The notes beneath the pieces are model-generated. The model was not told the origin of the DNA. It saw nothing but the letters and a program-made list of their open reading frames with translations, and searched no databases. DNA of 64,000 nt from Mallotus nudiflorus. Lineage: Eukaryota; Streptophyta; Magnoliopsida; Malpighiales; Euphorbiaceae. The position numbers were made by a program, and so were the translations under genes. Shown here one piece after another: positions 36,378 to 46,245 of this stretch; the stretch's first letter is position 1, and each line of letters opens with the position of its first letter. The stretch is taken from positions 1,397,501-1,461,500 of the forward strand of contig CANTUR010000675.1 of NCBI GenBank assembly GCA_947683625.1. The letters are read 5' to 3'.

Positions 36378-38847
36378 CTATCTTCCATCACGTACTGGCA
36401 ATATTACATGGTTCCTCAAGGTATCATACCCTGCACTTGAACTAGAAATATTTTCTCCATTGTCAATGCTGAAAGCAGCTTTCACTGATTCACGAAGCAA
36501 GTACTCTGTTTCTTCTGATGAATTCAACTCATTTTCAATCCATGGATGCTTTACCATCATTCTTAATCCTTCTAGTTCCATTGCTACTTCCTTCATTGTT
36601 GGTCTTTCTTCTCCTTTCACTCTCAGGCATCGCTTTGCAAGATTACACACTTCCTGAAGCTGCTCCATGCTCCCTGCGTTCTTTATACAATCTTCCAAAA
36701 CACTTACCAAGCGACCCTCTTTCAGTGCAGAAAGAAAATACATTGCTAGATTTCTCTCAACTTCAGGCCTTTCAAATGAAAGTGCCTTCTTCCCTGTTAG
36801 CAACTCCACAAGTACTACTCCAAAGCTATAAACATCGCTTTTATCGGTCAATTGGCTCGTCTGGAAATACTCAGGATCTAAGTATCCTAATGTTCCCTGC
36901 ACCATTGTAGCCAGTTCACCTTGATCTAACGGAACTAATCTTGACGTGCCAAAATCAGACACTTTTGCTGTGTAATTGTCATCCAAGAGTATGTTTGACG
37001 ACTTGATATTTCTGTGAACGATGGGAACATTAGCTGCTGAGTGTAAGTAGGATAGTACTCCCGCAATTTCTGCAGCTATTCGTAATCGCAGGTCCCAAAC
37101 TAATTTTGAAGCTTTTAGTTTGCTGTGAATGTGCTCGAAAAGGGTTCCATTCGTCACGAATTCGTAAACTAGCAATGGAACTTCGGTATCTAAACAACAC
37201 CCCAAAAGCTTTACCACATTTCTGTGGTTGATTTGGGAAAGCACCACTACTTCATTGATGAATTGCTCGGTTTGGCTTTGATCAACTACTTTAGACTTCT
37301 TAATTGCAACAATTTTTCCATCTGTCAAAGTTCCCTTATAAACTGTACCATATCCTCCAGTTCCAATGATTCTGCTTTCCTCATAACTATTGGTGGCTTT
37401 CTCTAGTTCTTCAGCTGTAAAGATTTTCGCCATCTGATCAATTGTAGATCCTTGGCTTTTCAAAAGCCGTTGTTGCAGCATTATACCCCCATTTTGTCGA
37501 AAGAACTTCTCTTTGAGTTTCATTAGCTCCCATTTCTTGTATCCCAAATAGCACCAAGTACTAACAATTAGCAACACCATCAGGCCTGTACTAATTCCTG
37601 CACTCCCAATGAAGTCGAAAATTTCAGGATATTCCAAAAGAAACATTTAATTGAAAAGAAGTTAGTTCAACATAGAATTTTTAGAAAATAGTATCATACA
37701 ACTACACGTACACTATAAACTTACCAATGGCGACCAGAATCAGCAGTGATCTATTGCGGGTGCAGCCAGTTCCATCTCCGTGATAACCCCTGGGGCAAGT
37801 ACATGTAAAATTCCCTGCAGTGTTAATACAATCATTTATGCACAGCGTTGAATTTCTGCACTCATCAATATCTGCAAAAGGAAAAACATAAACATCGGCA
37901 AAACAGGCTTAGAGAATTCAATAGGCAGGGTGAAGAGAGGACATGGAAATGCAAGAAGATCTTGTATAGCTTCTACCTTGGCAACCATTATGCAAGTACG
38001 GATTTCCCTCATAACCAGGCAAGCACTTGCATCTGTAGCCAGACCCATTTTCAGAATCGACACAAGTGCTATTTCCTTGACAAGCATTCGTATTATTGTC
38101 TCCACAGCTATAATTTGTAACAGTCCAATCCAATGACAAAGGAACATTTTTAACCCTCCGCATATCAGTAAAATTTGTGGAAGAAAATCTGAACGACTGT
38201 TTTTGAATAATAAAAGCATAGCTGCAGGGACTAAAGTCTGCGATGGGAGGGCTATCCTCATAATCACTGTAATTACTAACGGATATATTGAAGAACCATA
38301 CTCCTTTGGCAAGTGGAGTTTGGCAGCAACCGATTCCTGAACAGGCATTATTTGGCACATACTCTAACCCAGTGCACTGGGACATACATCCAACCTCGTA
38401 AGCGAAGTTATCGGATTCGATGCCTGTTAGATAACCTGTGACAGTTGCTTGAGTGTTGCAACCTATAGCAACAAACACGTTGTCAGTATCAGAGACGATG
38501 AAATTTTGCAACCAAATCGAGGTCCAATCTAAATTGTCATCAGCAGCTGTTCTTGACGAAGTGTTGTAGCAATAACGACTAACATATTGCAGGATGTGCA
38601 GTTTCCCATCAAGTGTTATCTCTGTGACATCGACATTACCTGTATCTAAAAATGGTCTCGGAGGCTCAAATGATGTATTGCAAGTTATGAGAAATTTTTC
38701 ATCGTAGTATCAATATTTATGAGTCATGCCAAATGGAAAGGGAATGCTGACGTTCCCACATCTATTTTTTCATCCGGGCTGCGCAATTGGAAATTCCTGC
38801 GCTGCTTCTGCTGCTACAATCACCAGTATTATCAGCAAGAACTTCAT
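36378..38847 (-). pseudogene. wall-associated-kinase-like (WAKL) receptor kinase with two stops and HRN catalytic loop
   Basis: Three minus-strand exons in the usual WAK layout: 37977-38847, 37725-37871 and 36378-37597, together exactly 746 codons. Order: signal peptide (MKFLLIILVIVAAEAA); Cys-rich GUB_WAK-type pectin-binding region with CGNVSIPFPFG; an EGF-like domain (about 245-290); a calcium-binding-type EGF domain (DIDECRNSTLC, about 291-328); a transmembrane helix (about 341-359); juxtamembrane KLKEKFFRQNGG; and a Ser/Thr kinase with GTGGYG (418-423), VAIK Lys439 and DFG (554-556). The family senses pectin fragments at the plasma membrane. Lesions: TGA at codon 26 (38770-38772), TGA at codon 46 (38710-38712), and Asn536 (37008-37010) in HRNIKSSN where Asp is expected. 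The rest is open and well conserved, which suggests recent loss, or errors at these sites. Confidence 0.92.
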
Positions 38848-38849
38848 TA

Positions 38850-39062
38850 TCAGTTCTTGAATTCCTGGTTTCTGTCCCCGAGGTTTTTTAGCTTGAAGAA
38901 CTTTTCTTTAAGCTTGGTAAGCTTTCCTTTCCAGAAGAACAAGTAGAGGCAGGTGCCACTAAAGAGCAAGACTGTGAATTCTATCCCAGCACCTGAGAGA
39001 GCCCCAAACCATTTTGTATGAATTTCATAGCCGTCTTGGAAGGAAAACGATTGGAGATGCAA
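38850..39062 (-). pseudogene. remnant of a second WAKL: membrane segment and juxtamembrane part only
   Basis: An open piece reads GALSGAGIEFTVLLFSGTC, then LYLFFWKGKLTKLKEKFF, and stops two bases before the start codon of the WAKL at 36378-38847. The KLKEKFF motif directly after a hydrophobic helix is the WAK juxtamembrane signature and matches the complete gene's own KLKEKFF. No kinase or extracellular part follows or precedes. It appears to be the leftover of an upstream tandem paralog, fused by deletion to the 5' end of its neighbour. Confidence 0.7.
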
Positions 39063-39785
39063 GACATTAAATCATTAGATTACATTTTTTTTTTTAATGC
39101 ATGAACAAGTGAAAAATATCATATTTTATTCTAAAATGTCAATTGCACAGTGCTGAGTTTAGAATTTTTTTTCAAAAAAAATGTGAACTACTTTAGTGTT
39201 TGGTCACATAGAAAATAATTTTAAAATTATTGGTTGTTGCAAAAATTAAATCATTAACACTTTAGTTTATGATTGAAATAAAAAATTATAAAGAAAATAT
39301 TGAATTTAAATTTTTTTCTTTTCAATAATCTTCTCATGTGCATGTTTGATTATAGTAATTAGTTTATAACCTTGTAATTTTGTTTTTTTCATTTTTATAA
39401 ATTGTGTACAAATAAAAAAACTCTTTATTAATTGGAAAGATAGATAAAATAAATACCGATGAACTAAATGTGCTATCTTTTTCTTTCTTTATTAATTTTG
39501 ACACAATTTAAAACTTTCGTTATATTATATTTTTAGAAAAAGGTGGATATTAAACCACTCCTTCACTTACTTGCTAATATAGAAAACTCAATCAAATGTG
39601 TGGTATCTAAACCTTTGCTTTTATTATTATTATTATTATTATTAAATTTTAATTTTTTTTTAAAAAAAGGAACTTCAATTTATATTTCACTCAGTAGTAG
39701 TCATCTGGTGGAATTTTAATAATATGGTGATAAAAAAAAAAATTGTCATGTCATCTTCCACCTTAAATTAGTATAGAATTAAATC
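39063..39785. other. AT-rich intergenic stretch
   Basis: No gene is supported. It contains a short (TTA)n run near 39620-39645 and scattered homopolymers. Confidence 0.5.
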
Positions 39786-40409
39786 ACTACAAATAAAAAG
39801 GGAAAATTAAAACGTATACTATCAATGGTAAAAGCGAACCAGACAAATATAAAGGTAACAGAGACAAAAATTAACGACGGACAAATGAAACCGTTGCTAA
39901 AATTTCTCTAGTGTTAGCTGCTAAGGTGGCAATCACCGATTAGCAATAGATTTCATGTCGTCATTAAATAGCGACAATGTTTTGCATCCATTGCAAAAGG
40001 CAGGAAAACCCAAAAATTTAGCAACTAATAATTCCATTGTTGAATTTTATGTTAAAATCGGCCCCTTTCCTCTTTTTGTAGAAATAGCTAAAAAAGTTAA
40101 AAAAAAAAAAACTCTCTCCTCCTGCACCAGCCACATCACAGGACTTACCACCACTAGTGGACCCTTGCATCACTGGACCCCTGCCACCGTCGGACTGATT
40201 GCCACCACTGAAGACTCGGACCTACAACCATTGAACCACCACCGATTTTTCGCAATCGATTTTAAAACCACCAGCTTCAGCCTCGTTAACCACCGCTGCC
40301 ACCTCTGCTCGGACCTCTTATCACTGCTAATTTTAGGTTGTGTATATATCTATATATATCATATATTGTTTTTTTTTTTAAATGGAATAATTGTTAGAGT
40401 ATATTTAGA

Positions 40410-41240
40410 TAATTTCTTGAACATATTTAGGAAATTCTTTGTTAATTTAGATTTTATTTTTTTCATTTTGTGAATTTGGATAAATAATTTGAGAATACAT
40501 TTAGAGAATTTAGTTAGTTTATTAAATTTTGATAAACAATTTTGTTGAACTAATTTATTTACTGAAGTTAATTTTGTAAATTTATACAAATAATTTAAGA
40601 ATATATTTAGAGAATTTAGTTAGTTTAGTTAATTTTGTGAAGTTTATGAATTGAGATAAATAATATGATAATATAATTAGAGAATTTAGTTAGTTGAGTT
40701 AATTTAGTTAATATTGTGAATTTTGTGAATTTAGATGAATAATTTGAGAATATATTTAGAGAATTTAGTTAGTTTACCTAATTTAGTGAATATAGTTAAT
40801 TTTGTGAATTTAGATAAATAACATGAGATTATATTTAGAGAATTTAGTTAATATTGTGAATTTAGATAAGTAATATGAGAATACATTTAGAGAATTTAGT
40901 TAGTTGAGTTAATTCAGTGAATTTGTGAATTTAAATAATATTATAATATATTTAGAGAATTAAGTTAGTGGAGTTAATTTAGTGAATTTAGTTAATAGTG
41001 TGACTTTTGTGAAATTAGATAAATAATTTGAGAATAGATTTAGAGAATTTAGCTAGTTGAGTTAATTTAAAGAATTTAGTTAATTTTGTGAATTTAAATA
41101 AATAATTTGAGAATTTATTTATAGAATTTAGTTAGTTTAGTTAATTTTGTGGATTTAGTTAATCTTTATGAATAATTTGTTGAACTAAGTGAGTTGATTT
41201 AGTTAGTTTTGCTAATTTAGATAAATAATTATTAGAAATA
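40410..41240. repeat. degenerate tandem array, unit about 70-90 bp
   Basis: About nine or ten units share the motif order TTTAGAGAATTTAGTTAGTT, then AGTTAATTTAGTGAATT, then GTGAATTTAGATAAATAAT, then TGAGAATATA. Units vary by small insertions of GTGAATTT or GTTAATTT submotifs, which suggests growth at two scales. Confidence 0.85.
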
Positions 41241-41339
41241 TTTTGACTTTAGATAAACAATGTGTTGCATATATTTTTAAAAAATGATGACTAATTTAAT
41301 TAATTAATTTTGTGCGTTTAATTAATTTAGAGAAGTAAC

Positions 41340-42975
41340 ATTTATTTTGTGAATTTAAGCAACCAACATTGTTTTCATATTTTGGAAAATGGTAATTTTG
41401 AATGTAGTAGTAGCATGATTAATTAACTTAAAAACATAAACATCGACATTAGTAAGAAATATTTACATGAGAATCATGACAAATTTGGGTAATATCATAT
41501 AATTATTTCTTACCAAACTTTGATGGTCTTGATTATGTTTTTTGAATTGATAGATCGCATGCAATTAAAGTCACCATTTTTTAAAATACAAGGTAAATGT
41601 TGGTTACTTAAACTTTTTTTTTTTTTTTTTTTAAATTTTAATTGTTAGAGTATATTTACATGATTTCTTGAATATCTTTAGGCAATTTTTTTGTTAGTTT
41701 AGTTACTTTAGATTATATTAAAAATTGCGTTCAACTTTGTTAATTTTGTTTAATAGTTTAATTAAATTTTTGTGAATTTAAGTAACCGACATTGGGGTTG
41801 TTTTCTTAAAAAATGGTAACTTTGAATATAGTTTTGACTTGATCAATCAATTTATCAAAAACACAAACATCGGCTGTAAATTTTGCTACGAAATACCTAT
41901 ACGAAAATTATGATAAGTTTGAGTTATCTCATGTAATTATTTATTTAGTGGGAAAAACTATTAGTTATATCTTGAACTTTAAGTCAATTATCAATTAAAT
42001 CCAACTTTAAAAGTTATTTCAATTTGCTCATTTAACTTTGTGAATTTTATTAATTTTATCCAATTTTTTTAAATGATCTAATTGTATTTTAAAAAAAAAA
42101 TTACTTTTCGATCTCTAAAATAAATTTAACACTTATTAAAGTTTTTATCATCTTTTTCTTATAAGAAAAAATGTAAAAAAAATAATTTTAAATTCTATTT
42201 TTCCACTAGTGATATAAATTTAAAAATTAGTTTCTAAATATTTTCATAATTTTTCACAAAAGACTGTAAATTCTAACTATTTTAAAATTTACTTCTCAAC
42301 TGTCAACCATATTGTTTAAAAACTTCTCTAATTGGAGTCAAAACAATTGTGATACTAAAAATATTAATTAAAAATATAAAAATATTCGATTTTTCTAAAA
42401 AAGTTAAAATTTTATTATTATTTATAGTGACAGTTAAAAGTGCTTACTTAATATTTTTTTTATTGATATTAATATTATTCTATATAATAAATTGATTCAC
42501 AAGTTATAACTTTCTATTTTTTTTATTATTTTTTTATTGATAATAAAAAGTTAAAATTTTATGTAAAAATTTAAAATTCATTTTAAAATTTATTTTAAAA
42601 GTGGGAAGATTAAAACTTGAAAATATTTTTAATATTTTATTTCTTAAAGAAGAAAAATTTTAAAAATGTCAAATTTATTTTATACATATCTAAAAGTAGT
42701 TTCTAAAAATACAATTGGATCCTTCAACTCAAATTGGGTAGAATTGACATAATTTGTAAAGTTGTAGGAGCAAATTGAAATAACTTTCAAAATAGAATCC
42801 AATTAATAATTGATTCAAAGTTAAGGATCATATATCATTTTTTTTCCCTTACTTCGTAACAAAGTTTAATGGTATTTTTGTGGTTTTTGAATTGATTGAT
42901 CATGTCAAACTTGCATTTGAAGTTACCATTATTTTTAAACACAGCCTCAATGTATCTATTACCTACATTTTTTAA
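41340..42975. repeat. two related hairpin-forming units, the second split by a TIR element
   Basis: Unit 1 (about 41340-41625) and unit 2 (about 41768-41949 plus 42849-42975) share GTGAATTTAAG(C/T)AACC, AAAATGGTAA-TTTGAAT and ATTGAT(A/T)GATC. Each unit is itself an inverted repeat: AATGGTAACTTTGAA at its start pairs with TTTGAAGTTACCATT at its end. The uninterrupted unit 1 works as an empty-site comparison for the insertion in unit 2. Confidence 0.6.
41950..42848. mobile_element. long-TIR element, about 0.9 kb
   Basis: The left arm starts GGGAAAAACTATTAGTTATA; the right arm ends with inverted GGGAAAAAAAATGATATATG. The arms share TTGAACTTT/CCTTAACTTT, AAAGTTATTTCAATTTGCTC and ATCTAATTGTATTTT/ATCCAATTGTATTTT over about 180 bp. 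There is no coding capacity. Confidence 0.7.
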
Positions 42976-43229
42976 TTCAATTTTTATTTAAACTTCAGTT
43001 TGGTTGAAATGTTAAATATGAGTAATACTATAAAAGTGCTATATGGCTGTGAACACATGTGTGAAGTAGTTGATGGTATAATGTGGATTATTTGTGAGTG
43101 TTTTTTATTTGTATGTTTTGAAATAATAAAATATTAAACTTTGGCCCTTTGTATGAGGTTTGGCAAAGCATAGTTAGAGATGAAATTTTGTTGAAATTTC
43201 ATCAGAAATTTTGTTGACTTTTTTATAGT

Positions 43230-43579
43230 GTGTAGGTATGGGCAACCGTTAATCCATTATTTTCACATTCCACTTCTACATTATTACGGCCACCATCAGT
43301 TATAGCCATTGGATCATCATAGACATCAGCTCCTACTTCTTAACTTGATTCATCATCGACGCTTGTTGGTGATGATGTTCATTCTCTCATTACTCCTTCC
43401 TCTATTTTCAGCCTTCTCAACTTTCACTTTCCACTTCTCATCCCCCAATTAATAACTTGTGTATCCTTTGCAAAGTCTAAACACACGATAATTTGCACGA
43501 TAATTTGGACACATATCAGTGTTAGTGGTGATAAGAAAGTCAAAGTTTTTTAATGGTTTTTTTTAATTTATATTGTGAA
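43230..43579. other. intergenic stretch, nothing recognised
   Basis: Mixed composition with no ORF or repeat that I can name. It probably includes the left flank or first bases of the Athila-like LTR. Confidence 0.4.
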
Positions 43580-45113
43580 TTTTGTTGATGTGTGTGTTCA
43601 CAGAATATTAACATGCTTATTTTTTCTTAATACGTTGTCTTTTTATGAGTACGTACATTATACATGATGTAAAAATTATTTACGTGTCTTAGAGTTGAAT
43701 TTTAATAAGTTTTAAACAGATAATAACATAATTAATATTTTTTGGGTACAATTAGGACATTAGAATAGTTTAGGGACTTATTTGTGCTTTTTGGCTTATT
43801 AATGTGCTTTTGGTGGAATTTTTACTAATTTATGGTTTTTATCTTTTAGTGGGCCCTGAGACTTTGAATTTGATGAGCTAAAGAACAAGGGATTTTAGTT
43901 GAATAGAAAAGGAGGAAGAAAGCTAAATTAAGCCCAAGTTAAATATTCCAAGCCATGAAAGCCTCAAAATTGAAGAACATGTCACGGCTTGCATAAGAAT
44001 TTTGCACGACTTGCATGATGCTATGTCAATTGTACCTGAGAAGTAGTGAATTGCATGGCATAGCAACACACCCGTGAACCCAAGCCGTGTAGTGAAGTTT
44101 AAGTGTACGGTTTGCTTGAAGCCATGAGGAGAAGTTATGCCCTTTTCAGACTTAATTCTATATTTATTTTGGTTTTAAGTCACGACCATGACACCAAGCC
44201 GTGCCATGAAGATTATTCTTGATTCCACATGTTTTAAGGAATTAGATGATCTCAAGGACTCCTTAGCTACCCTAAGTCATATAAAAGGAAAATAACATAT
44301 CTAGGGTTGAAAAGAAGAAGAGAGGGATCAAGATACTGAGGAGGCGAATAATTTTCTAAGAGATTGAGCTCACCACTTTTTAGCGTTCATTAGTCTTATC
44401 TTGTTTCTTTTATTATTCATGGATTTTGTCCTAGCCATAAGTGGCTAGTTTTATTTGTAGAGTCTAGGTTAGAAGTAGTTATTCTATGACATGATTTGAA
44501 TACTTATTCTTAATTATAATTGATTTGGTTTTCAATTAATTCCTTATGTTTCAATAATTATCTTGCGATTCATTTTAGGCCTGTTTAAGTTGCATATTAA
44601 TGGACAATTTCATCAACGAGAGTTAGGGGAAATTGTTAGCTTAGGACATAAAGAACTTAAACCACTCGGCCACGAGAGTAGGCGACCTCTTCGGGGAGTC
44701 ACGATTGCAGAGATACGGTGGCAAATAATTACTAAAGAACTTAATGAGTTTGGATTAGAATTTTAATCACAAGAGTAGGTTAAATCCTGATCTTTGCAAG
44801 CTTAATTAAACTCGAGAGAGGCTTTAGGTAAATTAGAGCAATTACCCTTAACTAAATTCTAGCTTAATTAAATTAATGTTGTATTCATGATTTGATTGGA
44901 ATAGTGAAACTAAACCTAGACTCTGTGTTTGTAATTAATTGATTTTACTTTTTAAAGCTATTAGTCTTTTTTTTTTATCCAATTTACTAAATTGATTTGC
45001 TTGCTAAGATAATAAGTAAGAATTGTTGGTAATCAATAGTCAATCCATGTGGGAACGATAATCCTTTACACTGTAACCACAATCGTGCGCTTGCGGGTAT
45101 TTAAAATGCAACA
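43580..45113 (+). repeat. 5' LTR of the Athila-like element (start approximate)
   Basis: The end is set by AAAATGCAACA at 45103-45113, just before the primer-binding site. The start is not certain because no 3' LTR is available; TGTTGATGTGTGTGTTCAC near 43583 is one candidate. The LTR carries several copies of CACGGCTTG / CAAGCCGTG motifs (about 43980-44210). Confidence 0.6.
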
Positions 45114-45118
45114 AGTTT

Positions 45119-45137
45119 TTGACGCCATTGTCGAGGA
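45119..45137 (+). other. primer-binding site, Asp-tRNA type
   Basis: TTGACGCCATTGTCGAGGA resembles the plant Gypsy site TGGCGCCGTTGCCGGGGA with a few changes. It lies five bases after the LTR end. Confidence 0.75.
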
Positions 45138-45346
45138 TTGAAATTATTGATATTAATTTAATTTTTGCTTTTTTTAGACTAGTATTCTTTATTTTTTAAT
45201 TAAATTCCTTTGATCTTTATTTAGCAGGTACTTTGTAGTGTATGAACACTTGGTCTAAAGGAGAAAACTTGGAAAAGTTTAATCCTGAGATTGAAAAGTC
45301 CTGTAAAAAGAACCAAAAATAAAAGAGGGAAAACGAAAAGAAAATC

Positions 45347-46245
45347 ATGGCAGAGGATCAAATGGTTCAACAAGCTAGGAACTATGCCCTTCAAGAGTAC
45401 ACAATGCCTAACCCTAGAGACAATCTGAGTAGTATTTTCAGACCGAACGTGGATGCTAACAATTTCAAAATTAAGCCTACAATCATTCAGATGATTTCTC
45501 AATTTCAGTTTGGAGGTCTTTCAATTGAAGATCCCAACACTCACCTAGCTCAGTTCCTAAAAATATATGACACATTCAAGATGCACAGGGTTTGTTTGTA
45601 TGCTATCAAGGTAAGGCTATTTCCCTTTTCTCTAAAGGACAAGGCTAAATTATGGTTGCACTTCCTCGCACCACAGTCAATCACCTCTTGGGATTTTCTA
45701 TTTAGGGCATTTTTGATAAATATTTCCCACCTGGGAAGACAACTAAATTTAGACAAAAAATTACAAGCTTCACCCAACACAGTGGTGGATCTCTTTATGA
45801 GGCTTAAGAGCATTTCAAGGACTTACAGAGACAGTGCCTATACCATGGTGTTCCCCAATGGCTGCTTATTCATACTGTCTATCAAGGACTTACAGAGCTA
45901 ATGAGGATTACTATTGATGCTATAGCACAAGGTTCATTCATGAGCAAGACATTAGAGGATGCCTACAATCTCCTTGAGACTATAACATTGAACAACTACC
46001 AATGGCATGGAGACCAAAGTGCACCAAATAAGGTAGTAGGGATGCACAAATTGGTTAGTTGGAACCTCCTTAATGCTAAGATAGACATGCTTATAAAGAA
46101 GCTAAAGGATTCAACAAAAGTGACTAACCCCATGGCAATTTATTCATGCGAGTATTGCAGAGGAGGGCATTCTACCTTAGAGTGCCAATGGAGTTTTTCA
46201 CAAGATACATCAATTGAGCAACTCAATGTGCTTAATAACTTCTAA
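45347..46245 (+). pseudogene. gag of the Athila-like element, frameshifted
   Basis: Starts MAEDQMVQQARNYALQEYT and contains the Retrotrans_gag core (EDPNTHLAQFLKIYDTFKM, LFPFSLKDKAKLWLHFL, ITSWDFLFRAF). Near 45710-45725 one base is missing after the T run: the other frame reads DKYFPPGKTTKFRQKI and continues into the open piece 45901-46245 (MRITIDAIAQGSFMSKTLED), which ends with a zinc-knuckle-like CEYCRGGHSTLEC. Gag would package the element RNA. This copy cannot make the full protein without correcting the shift and a further TAG. Confidence 0.85.

Larger units (their letters stand above)
39786..43229. mobile_element. possible non-coding CACTA (EnSpm)-type element
   Basis: The left end reads CACTACAAATAAAAAGGG. 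It is followed by short repeats typical of CACTA subterminal regions (CGACGG, CCGTTGCTAAA, AATAGCGACAATG). A candidate right end, read inward, is CACTATAAAAAAGTC, with a subterminal palindrome GATGAAATTTTGTTGAAATT nearby. The 3-bp flanks do not match (AAT, TGT) and no transposase is visible, so the right boundary is uncertain. The interior holds a degenerate tandem array and a long-TIR insertion. Confidence 0.4.

Noticed and set aside
36518..36910. Plus-strand ORF of 130 codons over the WAKL kinase
   Set aside because: Antisense shadow of the kinase exon.
37836..38360. Minus-strand ORF of 174 codons over WAKL exon 1
   Set aside because: Shifted-frame shadow of the Cys-rich ectodomain exon.
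38710..38772. Recoding of TGA as Cys or selenocysteine in the WAKL
   Set aside because: Plants have no selenocysteine insertion system and use the standard nuclear code; nonsense mutation or sequence error is the simpler reading.
39955..40473. Plus-strand ORF of 172 codons
   Set aside because: It spans subterminal and Thr/His/Pro-rich non-coding sequence of the CACTA-like element and runs into TA-rich DNA; no domain is visible.
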